Assembly (NCBI GenBank): GCA_903889815.1
Contig: CAISYX010000152.1
Coordinates: 1 to 14,790, forward strand
Direction of reading: 5' to 3'
Source of the DNA: an uncultured Gammaproteobacteria bacterium
Lineage (GTDB): Bacteria; Pseudomonadota; Gammaproteobacteria; Pseudomonadales; Pseudohongiellaceae
DNA: 14,790 nucleotides
Part shown: one piece after another, positions 1 to 6,855 of the stretch
Position numbering within the stretch: position 1 is the first letter of the stretch
Layout of the letters: every line of letters begins with the position of its first letter
Translations under genes and position numbers: made by a program
The notes under the pieces: generated by a model
The model's input: the letters and a program-made list of their open reading frames with translations, nothing else
Told to the model about the DNA's origin: nothing
Databases searched by the model: none

Positions 1-453
1 CCAGCCCAGGCTTTTCTTGGAGCTGCGCAGATTGAAGAACAGCTTGCGCTGGGCCTTGGTAGTGGCGATTTTCACGATGCGCCAGTTGCGCAGGATGAAC
101 TCGTGCATTTCGGCCTTGATCCAGTGCACTGCAAAGGACACCAGCCGTACACCCACCTCGGGATTGAAGCGTTTCACGGCCTTCATCAGGCCCACGTTGC
201 CTTCCTGAATCAGGTCTGCCTGAGACAGGCCGTAGCCGGAATAGTTTTTTGCCAGATGCACCACGAAGCGCAGGTGAGCGAGCACCAGCTGGCGGGCGGC
301 ATCCACGTTGTTCTCATAAAAGTACTGATTGGCCAGATCTCGTTCCTGTTCAGGAGTAAGAACAGCAATGCTGTTCACGGACGCGATGTAAGCATTCAAA
401 TCACGACCCGGAACAACGGGGCCCATAACCTGCAAACTTTTTCCGTAACTCAT
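1..453 (-). CDS. rpoH: RNA polymerase heat-shock sigma factor RpoH (sigma-32), N-terminal part, cut by window edge
   Basis: Sigma-32 directs RNA polymerase to heat-shock promoters. Only the first 151 codons are present; the rest lies left of base 1. The protein starts MSYGKSLQVMG. It contains the region 2 core: the LRFVVHLAKNYSGYG stretch, then QADLIQEGNVGLMKAVKRF (sigma region 2.2, core polymerase contact) and LVSFAVHWIKAEMHEFILR (regions 2.3-2.4, -10 recognition). These are followed by NWRIVKIATTKAQRKLFFNL, the block after region 2.4 that is nearly identical to E. coli RpoH and includes the RpoH-box area. The start is the ATG at 453, which gives the usual short N-terminus. It lies downstream of ftsX in the same orientation, the classical ftsY-ftsE-ftsX-rpoH order, but 274 bases separate the two genes, so rpoH probably has its own promoter. 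Identity is very secure; the C-terminal half (regions 3-4) cannot be assessed. Confidence 0.97.
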   Translation of the reverse strand, partial: MSYGKSLQVMGPVVPGRDLNAYIASVNSIAVLTPEQERDLANQYFYENNVDAARQLVLAHLRFVVHLAKNYSGYGLSQADLIQEGNVGLMKAVKRFNPEVGVRLVSFAVHWIKAEMHEFILRNWRIVKIATTKAQRKLFFNLRSSKKSLGW

Positions 454-548
454 AATCAGCCTTTGACTCTCGTGTGTGAACTGCGTTGATTGAACCCTGC
501 GACCAGCAAAAACACCAGAACTACCGCGATTTCAACCATTACAATGTG

Positions 549-557
549 ATTCTAGCA
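549..557 (-). promoter_or_regulatory. Candidate extended -10 promoter for rpoH
   Basis: Read on the minus strand, the 274-base gap between ftsX and rpoH contains TGCTAGAAT, an extended -10 element (TGn plus TAGAAT, five of six bases of TATAAT). It lies about 95 bases upstream of the rpoH start. No acceptable -35 hexamer sits 16-18 bases upstream, which extended -10 promoters can tolerate. No convincing sigma-E (GAACTT/TCTGA) or sigma-32 element was found by eye. The rest of the gap shows no gene and no clear terminator. Confidence 0.33.
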
Positions 558-727
558 CTGCTTCTTTCGCTCTGGCTACCGAACCGGGGGCCCGGCCAGA
601 CAGTGCGTTCAGCCCTGCAAGGCCCTTGATTGGGGTGTGTTCAGATATTTCAACCCCACGGTGAGCGCCTTTTTCAAAACCGGCAATTCGATTGCTTGCA
701 TGACGGTGATTGACGGGCTGATGCTGC

Positions 728-1696
728 TCAGCGCGGCTCGATGGCAGCGAGGTGCTGCTTCACCGAAATGAATGCGCCAGCCCAGCCAAGCAGGGTTCCG
801 CCGGCAATCAGAAGTATCGTTGACCCGGCGCCCGGGCCGGCGATAACCAGATCGCTGCCGTACAAACGCAGCAACTCGTTGGCCGGGCCCTGCAGAGTCA
901 GCAGCCCCAGCATGAGCAACACCCAGGCTGCCAGCCCGCCGGACAGCCCATACAGGGCCCCGCAATAAAGAAAGGGTAACGCAACATCACTGTCAGTGCC
1001 CCCCACCAGCTTGACCACAACGATCTCGGCCCGCCGCCCTTCGATTGCCAGGCGGATCGTGTTGCCGGTGATGAACAGCACGGCGAGTGACAGGATCAGG
1101 AGCAGTCCGGTGGACGCCCGTTCAGTCAGCGTCAGTATGCGCTGCAGGCGGTCGACCCACTCAAGGTCGATCTGCACAGAATCCACGCCTGGCTGCGCGG
1201 CGAGCTCCTGCTGCAGGGCCGCCGCCGCAGGGGAGTCGAGCATGGCGGGGGTGAGCACGATGACGCCCGGCAGCGGATTCTCCTCCAGAGCCCTGAGGAT
1301 GTCGCCGAGCCCCGAGTAACGGACGAAATCGGCTGCACCTTCTTCGGGGGACACATAGCGGGCCAGCTCGATGTCATCTCTGGTCAGCAGTTGCGCGCTC
1401 AGCGCTTCGGCCTCGACCTGACTCACTTCGTCTTCCAGATACAGGGAAATCTGGCTGACACCGCCCAGACTGCCGCTGAGCGTGCGCAGATTGTCCATGC
1501 TCAACAGCAGGCCGGAGGGCAGCAACAGAGCGATGCCGATCACCGCGACCGTCATTGCTGTCGCGCCAGGTGTCCGCAGCAGCCTGGCCAGACTTTCGCG
1601 GGCGGTCCGCCAATGGGTCTGCCATGCGGACTGCATGGCCCCGCGGGCGGTGATGCGATGCTGGGCGGCGCCGGCGGTGCGTTTCGGCTTGTTCAT
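728..1696 (-). CDS. ftsX: Cell division ABC complex membrane subunit FtsX
   Basis: FtsX is the inner-membrane half of FtsEX, which couples ATP hydrolysis at the division septum to activation of periplasmic peptidoglycan hydrolases. The 322-residue product has the family layout: a cytoplasmic N-terminus, a first membrane helix at about 46-66, a periplasmic loop of about 125 residues (with QISLYLEDEVSQ and YVSPEEGAADF typical of FtsX), then three helices at about 196-217, 245-268 and 288-310. The cytoplasmic turn RRAEIVVVKLVGGTD (about 221-235) is the usual FtsX signature between helices 2 and 3. I chose the ATG at 1696 because it overlaps the ftsE stop as ATGA and has an AGAGG ribosome site 8 bases upstream. 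An in-frame ATG at 1747 would add 17 residues and overlap ftsE by 55 bases. The length is slightly short of E. coli FtsX (352). Confidence 0.94.
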   Translation of the reverse strand: MNKPKRTAGAAQHRITARGAMQSAWQTHWRTARESLARLLRTPGATAMTVAVIGIALLLPSGLLLSMDNLRTLSGSLGGVSQISLYLEDEVSQVEAEALSAQLLTRDDIELARYVSPEEGAADFVRYSGLGDILRALEENPLPGVIVLTPAMLDSPAAAALQQELAAQPGVDSVQIDLEWVDRLQRILTLTERASTGLLLILSLAVLFITGNTIRLAIEGRRAEIVVVKLVGGTDSDVALPFLYCGALYGLSGGLAAWVLLMLGLLTLQGPANELLRLYGSDLVIAGPGAGSTILLIAGGTLLGWAGAFISVKQHLAAIEPR

Positions 1697-2403
1697 TCCT
1701 GCGACCTCTGGTGCGGCTCCTGCCGTGTCGGCAGGGCACTTTGCCATGCGTCCTGAACAAGTTCGCCCTGGTCAAGGGTGAGAATGCGGTGTTGCAGCCG
1801 GGTGATCAGCGAGAGGTCGTGACTGGCGATGAGCATGCTCACGCCCACCTGATTGAACTGCTCGAACAGGTGCATGATCTCGGCGGCCAGTTCGGGGTCG
1901 AGGTTGCCGGTGGGTTCGTCGGCAAGCAGGATGCGGGGCCGGTTCACGACGGCGCGGGCAATGCCGATGCGCTGCTGTTCGCCGCCCGACAGCATCAGCG
2001 GGTTCATCTTCTCTTTCTTCAGCAGACCAACCTTGTCCAGCGCTGCACGCACGCGGCGGTCGGCCTCGTGCTTCGGATAGCCCTCAATCTGCAGAGGCAG
2101 GGCAACATTCTCGAACACGGAGCGGTCGAACAGCAGCTGGTGATCCTGAAACACCACGCCGATGCGGCGGCGGTAGTAGGGGATCTGCTGGTGCGGCAGC
2201 CGGCCAAGGTTCTTGCCGTCCACCACGATCTGCCCCTGGCTGGGCTTCTCCATCACCATCAGCAACTTGAGCAGGGTGCTCTTGCCGGCGCCGGAGCGAC
2301 CGGTCAGGAACGCCATTTCGCCATCTTCGAGCCCGAAGCTGACCTGGTTCAGGGCCTGGTGGCCACCAGGATAGCGCTTGCTGACATTGTCGAACGTGAT
2401 CAT
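1693..2403 (-). CDS. ftsE: Cell division ATP-binding protein FtsE
   Basis: FtsE is the cytoplasmic ATPase of the FtsEX divisome complex. The 236-residue protein carries all ABC motifs: Walker A GRSGAGKST (35-43), Q-loop Gln86 in VVFQDHQLL, signature LSGGEQQ (138-144), Walker B ILLADEP (158-164) with catalytic Glu163, D-loop GNLD and switch His195 in ASHD. The start MITFDNVSKRYPGG is the usual FtsE N-terminus. The reading frame is open upstream for 58 more codons, but that stretch lies over ftsY and looks like chance coding. The C-terminus has a polar tail of about 15 residues (QEPHQRSQE at the end) beyond the 222 residues typical of E. coli. It lies 28 bases after ftsY and is joined to ftsX by a 4-base overlap, so translation of the pair is probably coupled. 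Confidence 0.96.
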   Translation of the reverse strand: MITFDNVSKRYPGGHQALNQVSFGLEDGEMAFLTGRSGAGKSTLLKLLMVMEKPSQGQIVVDGKNLGRLPHQQIPYYRRRIGVVFQDHQLLFDRSVFENVALPLQIEGYPKHEADRRVRAALDKVGLLKKEKMNPLMLSGGEQQRIGIARAVVNRPRILLADEPTGNLDPELAAEIMHLFEQFNQVGVSMLIASHDLSLITRLQHRILTLDQGELVQDAWQSALPTRQEPHQRSQE

Positions 2404-2431
2404 GCGCGAACCTGCTGCAGCATCGGGACGC

Positions 2432-3442
2432 TCAGGGGTTGGTGAACAAGGCATCCACGAATTCGCGGGCCTCGAAGGGTCGGAGGTCTTCGGCTTTCTC
2501 GCCAACGCCGATGAAGCGGATCGGCAGCGCCAGCTCCTTGGCAATCGCAAACACCATGCCGCCCTTGGCGGTGCCATCGAGTTTGGTCAGCGCGATGCCG
2601 GTGACATTGACCGACTTGTGAAAGCTGCGTGCCTGGTTCAGAGAGTTCTGCCCGGTCGTGGCATCAAGCACCAGCAGAGTCTCATGGGGGAGTGCCGGGT
2701 CCAGCTTCTTGAGGACACGGGCAATCTTCTCCAGTTCCTGCATCAGATTGTCCTTGGTGTGCAGACGCCCCGCCGTGTCGGCGATCAGCACATCGGCACC
2801 CCGGGCTTTGGCGGACTGGTAGGCGTCGAAAATGACAGAGGCGCTGTCTGAACCGGTGGGCTGGGCAATGACGGGGATTTGATGACGCTCACCCCAGACC
2901 TTCAATTGCTCTACTGCCGCCGCACGGAAGGTGTCGCCTGCTGCCAGAACAAGTTTCTTGCCGTCGTTCTGCAGGCGCCTGGCAAGCTTGCCGATGGTCG
3001 TGGTCTTGCCGGCGCCGTTCACACCAACCACGAGTATCACGTAGGGACCTTCCGTGACAGGGATCTCCAGAGGCACTTCACAGGGAGTCAGCAATGCCGT
3101 GAGTTCTTCCTTGAGGCTCTCGAGAAGGGCCTCGGGGCTGCCGAGCTGCTTGCGGTCCAGCTTCTGGACCAGCGCCTTGACGATGTGTTCGGTGGCGGGC
3201 AGGCCCATGTCGGCGGTCAGCAGCTGGGTCTCGATGTCGTCGAGCAGGGCCTGGTCGATGGTTTTGCGGCCGAGGATCAAAGAGCTGAGAGAATCCGCCA
3301 GTGCCGTGCGGGTCTTGCTCAGACTCTGGCGCAGGCGGGCAAACAGGCCTCCTGACTCTTCGGCAACCACCGGCGATTCTGCACTGGTCTGCGGCGCTGA
3401 TTCCGGCGCTGTCTCGAGCTTTTTCTTCATGAAACTGAACAT
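2432..3442 (-). CDS. ftsY: Signal recognition particle receptor FtsY
   Basis: FtsY is the SRP receptor GTPase that docks ribosome-nascent chain complexes at the inner membrane for co-translational insertion. The 336-residue protein has a short acidic/polar A region (1-35), the helical N domain (about 36-130) and the GTPase NG domain. Visible motifs are G1 GVNGAGKTT (140-148), the DTFRAAA insertion-box motif (170-176), G3 DTAGR (222-226), G4 TKLD (286-289) and the closing GVGEKAEDLRPF loop (312-323). The A domain is much shorter than in E. coli (497 residues) and similar to many other gammaproteobacteria. It is the first gene of the ftsY-ftsE-ftsX group and diverges from rsmD across 105 bases. 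The start MFSFMKKK at 3442 is preceded by a purine-rich GGAAGAAGAAG stretch; Met5 is a less likely alternative. Confidence 0.97.
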   Translation of the reverse strand: MFSFMKKKLETAPESAPQTSAESPVVAEESGGLFARLRQSLSKTRTALADSLSSLILGRKTIDQALLDDIETQLLTADMGLPATEHIVKALVQKLDRKQLGSPEALLESLKEELTALLTPCEVPLEIPVTEGPYVILVVGVNGAGKTTTIGKLARRLQNDGKKLVLAAGDTFRAAAVEQLKVWGERHQIPVIAQPTGSDSASVIFDAYQSAKARGADVLIADTAGRLHTKDNLMQELEKIARVLKKLDPALPHETLLVLDATTGQNSLNQARSFHKSVNVTGIALTKLDGTAKGGMVFAIAKELALPIRFIGVGEKAEDLRPFEAREFVDALFTNP

Positions 3443-3547
3443 GACTGGACTTCTTCTTCCGACACGCGTGAGAGGCCGGCTATGCTACCATCTCCGCCGA
3501 TTCTTAAACACCGAGCCGGCGACTTACGCCCGGAAGCAAGCATCCGC

Positions 3548-4147
3548 ATGAACAGCCCCAGGGCCAGATCCACCAACACGCTGCGCATCATTGCAGGCCA
3601 ATGGCGCAGCCGCCGGCTTGCGTTCCCCGATGTCGAAGGCTTGCGTCCGACCGCTGATCGCATCCGGGAAACCCTGTTCAACTGGCTGCAGGAACGCATT
3701 ACCCGTGAAGACTGCCTGGACTTGTTTGCGGGCAGTGGCGGCTGCGGAATGGAGGCTCTGTCCCGCGGCGCCCGCCACGTCACCTTTGTCGACAGCGCCA
3801 GTGCCGCCGCCTCGTCCATCCGCCACAACCTGGACCTGCTGAAGGCCGAGGGCGGCCAGGTGGTCTGTGAGGACTCCCTGCGCTGGCTGCAGCGGCAGAC
3901 GCCACCACCCCGTTACGGTCTGGTCTTCCTCGATCCGCCCTTTGCCGGCGACCTGCTGGTGCGCAGCGCCACTGCCCTCGAAGCCAGCGGACTGCTGCGC
4001 GACAACGCGCTGCTCTATCTGGAATCTGCGCAAAGCCTTGCGGCCTTGCCTCTGCCGCAGAACTGGTCCGTGCTCAAGGCCCGGCAGGCCGGCAAGGTGC
4101 ATTACGGACTGTATCAGCGGCGCCCCTCCGGTCCTTCTTCACCATGA
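3548..4147 (+). CDS. rsmD: 16S rRNA (guanine(966)-N(2))-methyltransferase RsmD
   Basis: RsmD transfers a methyl group from S-adenosylmethionine to N2 of G966 in 16S rRNA during 30S assembly. The 199-residue product matches the family length (198 in E. coli). It opens with the typical RIIAGQWRSRRLAFP and GLRPTADRIRETLFNWL segments (about 13-47). The SAM-binding motif I LDLFAGSGGCGMEALSRGA lies at about 57-75, an acidic residue follows at the end of the next strand (VDSAS, 81-85), and the catalytic DPPF tetrad is at 129-132. I chose ATG 3548, with a GGAAG 11 bases upstream, over an in-frame ATG at 3482 that would add 22 atypical residues. The gene is divergent from ftsY, as in E. coli. Its stop overlaps the next gene's start as ATGA. 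Confidence 0.95.
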   Translation: MNSPRARSTNTLRIIAGQWRSRRLAFPDVEGLRPTADRIRETLFNWLQERITREDCLDLFAGSGGCGMEALSRGARHVTFVDSASAAASSIRHNLDLLKAEGGQVVCEDSLRWLQRQTPPPRYGLVFLDPPFAGDLLVRSATALEASGLLRDNALLYLESAQSLAALPLPQNWSVLKARQAGKVHYGLYQRRPSGPSSP

Positions 4148-5121
4148 CCGCCCAGGAATTCACGTCGCCCTGGTGGCTGCCTGACGGTCACACGCAGACC
4201 CTCTGGCGACGCTTTGTCCCGGGCCACAAGCTCCATCAGCGCCGTCAGCGCGTCGAACTGAACGATGGTGATTTCATCGACGTAGACTGGGTAGACGGCG
4301 CGGGCCAAGAGCAGCAGCCCGTGGTCTTTCTCCTGCACGGCCTGTGTGGTTCCTCTGGCTCACCCTATATCGTGTCCCTGCAGCGCCTGCTGCAGCAAAC
4401 GGGCTATACCAGCGTGGCGATGAATTTTCGCGGGTGCAGCGGCGAAATCAACCGACTGGCACGGGCCTACCATTCGGGCTGCAGCGACGATGTCGAAGAG
4501 GTCTATCAGGCCGTGCGCAGGAATGCCGGTGACAGGCCTTTCGCATTCGTCGGATTCTCACTGGGGGGCAATGTGCTGCTCAACTGGCTGGCGCAGCTTG
4601 GGTCCTCCCACAGCGTGCTGGGTGGCGTTGCGGTCTCCACGCCATTCTCGCTGGCCTATTGCTCCGAGGCCCTCAATAGTGGAATCAGCAGGTTCTACGG
4701 GCGCTATTTCCGCGGTCGGCTGGTACGCGACGTCGAGGCCAAGCGGGACTGGTTTCGCCACAAGGGATGGCACAAGGAGGCGGAAAAGCTGGCGCAACTG
4801 GGCGACTTGCGGCGCCTGCAGACCCTCTGGGAATTCGATGACCAGGTGACGGCGCCCCTCCATGGCTTTGCCGACGCCCCTGATTACTATGCGCGTTGCA
4901 GCAGCGGCAGTGTGCTGAGCGCAATCAGGGTGCCTGCTCTGCTGATTCAGAGCCGCAACGATCCGATCATTCCCGCGCGGTCGCTGCCTGATCACACAGC
5001 GCTGCCCGAGCGCATGAGATTGTTGCTGACGGAGGCCGGCGGCCACGTGGGTTTCACCAGTGCCACAGACCCGATGTGGCTGGAAAGCCGCATTCTGGAG
5101 GCCATTCGGCAGCTTGATTGA
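4144..5121 (+). CDS. YheT-family alpha/beta hydrolase
   Basis: This 325-residue protein belongs to the YheT/UPF0017 family of alpha/beta-hydrolase-fold proteins. The family signature is clear: WLPDGHTQTLW (11-21), the oxyanion region LLHGLCGSSGSPY (63-75), NFRGCSGE (94-101) and the nucleophile elbow GFSLGGN with Ser139. The triad is completed by Asp273 (SRNDPIIP) and His301 (GGHVGF). No signal peptide or membrane segment is seen, so it is probably cytoplasmic. Family members are annotated as putative hydrolases or esterases; E. coli YheT has no firmly assigned substrate, and none can be assigned here. The start overlaps the rsmD stop by 4 bases, so the two genes are likely co-translated. A promoter for coaD appears to begin inside its last codons. 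Confidence 0.88.
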   Translation: MTAQEFTSPWWLPDGHTQTLWRRFVPGHKLHQRRQRVELNDGDFIDVDWVDGAGQEQQPVVFLLHGLCGSSGSPYIVSLQRLLQQTGYTSVAMNFRGCSGEINRLARAYHSGCSDDVEEVYQAVRRNAGDRPFAFVGFSLGGNVLLNWLAQLGSSHSVLGGVAVSTPFSLAYCSEALNSGISRFYGRYFRGRLVRDVEAKRDWFRHKGWHKEAEKLAQLGDLRRLQTLWEFDDQVTAPLHGFADAPDYYARCSSGSVLSAIRVPALLIQSRNDPIIPARSLPDHTALPERMRLLLTEAGGHVGFTSATDPMWLESRILEAIRQLD

Positions 5122-5146
5122 GGTGCCGGGGTGCATTGACTAGAAT
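5118..5146 (+). promoter_or_regulatory. Candidate sigma-70-type promoter for coaD
   Basis: TTGAGG at 5118-5123 (four of six consensus bases) is separated by exactly 17 bases from TAGAAT at 5141-5146 (five of six). The -35 hexamer overlaps the stop codon of the YheT-type gene. The predicted transcript would begin near 5153 and carry a leader of about 95 bases before coaD. This would let coaD be expressed independently of rsmD and the hydrolase gene. The call rests on hexamer match and spacing only. Confidence 0.4.
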
Positions 5147-5247
5147 GGCCCCGGCCAGAACGACGCGCCGCCATCGACGCGTTCCGGGTATCATTGCAGG
5201 AACACCGGCAGACGGACGCGGTCCTCCAGCCGAAGAGGAAGAAATTC

Positions 5248-5730
5248 ATGAAGATTGCCGTCTACCCAGGCACGTTCAATCCGATCACCAACGGCCACAC
5301 GGATCTGGTGGAGCGCGCTTCCCGCCTGTTCGACCACATCATTGTGGCGGTTGGGAGCAATCGTCAGAAGACCACCACCCTGTCTGCCCAGACCCGGGTC
5401 GAGCTGGCATCGCAGGTGCTTGCCCACGTGCCGAATGTGGAAGTCTGTTCTTTCGATACCCTGCTGACGGAGTTCGTCAAGCAACGCGGGGCCAACATCA
5501 TTCTGCGCGGGCTGCGCACGGTGGCCGACTTCGAATACGAATTCCAGCTGGTGGGCATGAACCGCGTGCTGGAGCCGGACATCGAGACAGTGTTTCTGGC
5601 GCCAGCCGAGCATCTGTCCTATATCTCGTCGACGCTGGTGCGGGAAATTGCGTCCTACGGCGGCGACATCTCCAAGTTCGTGCACCCTGTCGTGGCCCGG
5701 GCCATGATGGGCCATGGCGGCATCGAATAG
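5248..5730 (+). CDS. coaD: Pantetheine-phosphate adenylyltransferase CoaD
   Basis: CoaD catalyses the reversible adenylyl transfer from ATP to 4'-phosphopantetheine, giving dephospho-CoA, the penultimate step of coenzyme A synthesis. The 160-residue protein (159 in E. coli) starts MKIAVYPGTFNPITNGH, holding the T/HxGH nucleotidyltransferase motif (NGH, 15-17) and Thr9. It also has RGLR (87-90), the EYEFQLVGMNR segment (about 96-106) and the closing ISSTLVRE motif (126-133). I chose ATG 5248 because it gives the canonical N-terminus and has an AGAGGAAG ribosome site about 6-8 bases upstream. An upstream in-frame ATG at 5194 would add 18 atypical residues. It converges with mutM, with 19 bases between the stops. 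In many relatives a small ferredoxin gene lies near coaD and mutM; there is no room for one here. Confidence 0.97.
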   Translation: MKIAVYPGTFNPITNGHTDLVERASRLFDHIIVAVGSNRQKTTTLSAQTRVELASQVLAHVPNVEVCSFDTLLTEFVKQRGANIILRGLRTVADFEYEFQLVGMNRVLEPDIETVFLAPAEHLSYISSTLVREIASYGGDISKFVHPVVARAMMGHGGIE

Positions 5731-5741
5731 GCGTCAGAAAG

Positions 5742-5756
5742 GCGCTGCTTCAGCGC
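5742..5756. other. Short inverted repeat at the coaD/mutM junction (possible weak bidirectional terminator)
   Basis: GCGCTG (5742-5747), a CTT loop and CAGCGC (5751-5756) form a perfect 6-base-pair hairpin that includes the mutM stop codon. On the minus strand it is followed by CTTTCTGACG, a poor U-tract; on the plus strand there is no U-tract. The position between converging genes fits a terminator, but the tail is weak. Confidence 0.25.
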
Positions 5757-6565
5757 TGGCAGACGGCGCAGTAAACCGTGCTGCGCTGGCCGATCCGGAT
5801 CTCCGAGAGGGGGCCTGTGCAGCGATCGCAGGCCTGGCCGCCGCGGCCATACACATGCAGTGACTGCTTGAAGTAGCCGGGTTTGCCGTCACCACCCACA
5901 AAGTCGCGCAGCGTAGTTCCCCCCATGGCGATGGCGCGCCCCAGAATCTCCCTGATGCAGCTGGCCAGCGTGTCATACCGTGCGGCTGCAATGCGCCCCG
6001 CCGCCCGATCAGGCCGGATGCCCGCCATGAACAGCGCTTCATTGGCATAAATGTTCCCCACTCCTACCACCACATGACTGTCCATGATGAAGGCCTTTAC
6101 CGGCACCTTGCGCCCGCGCGAGCCGTCGAAAAGGGTCGCTCCTGTGAATTCCCCGCTCAATGGCTCGGGCCCGAGTGACTTCAGCAATGGGTGCTCGAAC
6201 GGGTCGCCCTTGAGCCAGAGCATGCAGCCAAAGCGCCGTGGGTCGGAATAGCGCAGCGTCCGGTCATTGCCGAGATGGATGTCGATGTGATCGTGCTTGA
6301 GGATTGGTTCGTATGCCGAGGTGATGCGGAGACTGCCGGACATCCCCAGGTGCACCAGAAGGCAGGCGTCGCCAGCGAACAACAACAAGTACTTGCCTCG
6401 CCTTTCCATGCGCTCGATGCGCCGGTCAGGGAGTTCCTGGCACAGGGCCTCAGGCACCGGCCAGCGCAATTGCGCATTGCGTACAACGACGGCACGAATC
6501 TGTTGTCCAAGCACGTGCGGGGCGATACCGCGCAATGTGGTTTCTACTTCCGGCAGTTCTGGCAT
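5750..6565 (-). CDS. mutM: Formamidopyrimidine-DNA glycosylase MutM (Fpg)
   Basis: MutM removes 8-oxoguanine and formamidopyrimidines from DNA and nicks the abasic site by beta,delta-elimination. The 271-residue product is full length. It begins MPELPEVETTLRG, so Pro2 is the catalytic N-terminal proline after Met removal and Glu3 the acid. GKYLL (57-61) holds the conserved DNA-contacting Lys58. The strand-intercalating residues are Met75 (HLGMSGSLR), Arg111 and Phe112 (SDPRRFG). The helix-two-turn-helix contains VVGVGNIYANEALF (about 167-179). The C-terminal zinc finger has Cys246, Cys249, Cys266 and Cys269, with Arg261 in GQRSTVYC. A GGAA ribosome site precedes the ATG. The 290 bases upstream separate it from the divergent envelope operon; no strong mutM promoter was recognised there. 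Confidence 0.97.
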   Translation of the reverse strand: MPELPEVETTLRGIAPHVLGQQIRAVVVRNAQLRWPVPEALCQELPDRRIERMERRGKYLLLFAGDACLLVHLGMSGSLRITSAYEPILKHDHIDIHLGNDRTLRYSDPRRFGCMLWLKGDPFEHPLLKSLGPEPLSGEFTGATLFDGSRGRKVPVKAFIMDSHVVVGVGNIYANEALFMAGIRPDRAAGRIAAARYDTLASCIREILGRAIAMGGTTLRDFVGGDGKPGYFKQSLHVYGRGGQACDRCTGPLSEIRIGQRSTVYCAVCQR

Positions 6566-6627
6566 GGGAGTTCCGGGATTTGGCTGGATGGCAGGGAAAA
6601 TGCGGTTTTTGGTGCGCGGGCCGCGTG

Positions 6628-6656
6628 TTTACAGCCTCTGAGGCCCGGTGTATAAG
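6628..6656 (+). promoter_or_regulatory. Sigma-70-type promoter for the envelope operon, with a palindrome in its spacer
   Basis: TTTACA at 6628-6633 (five of six bases of TTGACA) and TATAAG at 6651-6656 (five of six of TATAAT) are separated by exactly 17 bases. Within the spacer, GCCTCTGAGGC (6634-6644) is a perfect 5-base inverted repeat around one T, a reasonable size and position for an operator. Transcription would start near 6663 and give an untranslated leader of about 190 bases before the GTG start at 6856. This is the best promoter match in the window and the only strong one before the seven-gene group. No regulator can be named. Confidence 0.55.
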
Positions 6657-6799
6657 AAGTGCGTGGGCCGGTGGCAATATAGTGTGCGAGCACCCGCTTG
6701 AGTAGTCCCCTGAACGCGGATTCGCGCAGCAAGGGTCTCTTGAGCACGGTTCTCGCGCAACAGGCCGGTAAACCAGAAGCTGGCATCATGCGTTGAACA

Positions 6800-6814
6800 G
6801 GAAGCAGAGCTTCC
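6800..6814 (+). other. Hairpin in the operon leader
   Basis: GGAAGC (6800-6805), loop AGA, GCTTCC (6809-6814) form a perfect 6-base-pair stem 41 bases upstream of the first start codon. It is followed by GACGAAAATCC, not a U-run, so it is not an intrinsic terminator. A second CTTCC at about 6830 could compete for pairing with GGAAG. It could influence transcript stability or ribosome access; nothing more can be shown from the sequence. Confidence 0.3.
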
Positions 6815-6855
6815 GACGAAAATCCAACACTTCCTTGAGACGTCAGGATTGAACC

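Noticed and set aside
635..657. Inverted repeat TGGGGT...ACCCCA downstream of ftsX as terminator
   Set aside because: The stem is short with a loop of about 11-16 bases and there is no U-run after it on the minus strand.
1697..1747. Upstream in-frame ATG giving a 339-residue FtsX
   Set aside because: It would overlap ftsE by 55 bases; the ATG at 1696 has a ribosome site and the usual 4-base ATGA overlap with the ftsE stop.
3443..3547. TATGCT at 3481 as a -10 element for rsmD in the ftsY/rsmD divergent gap
   Set aside because: No acceptable -35 hexamer at 16-18 bases upstream; promoters must exist in this gap but could not be placed.
5118..5774. 218-codon open frame on the plus strand across coaD and into mutM
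   Set aside because: It is an out-of-frame shadow of coaD, Arg/Gly/Pro-rich with no family features, and both coaD and mutM are certain genes.
6678..6683. TATAGT as a second -10 element before the envelope operon
   Set aside because: No -35 match at suitable spacing; the promoter at 6628-6656 is far better.
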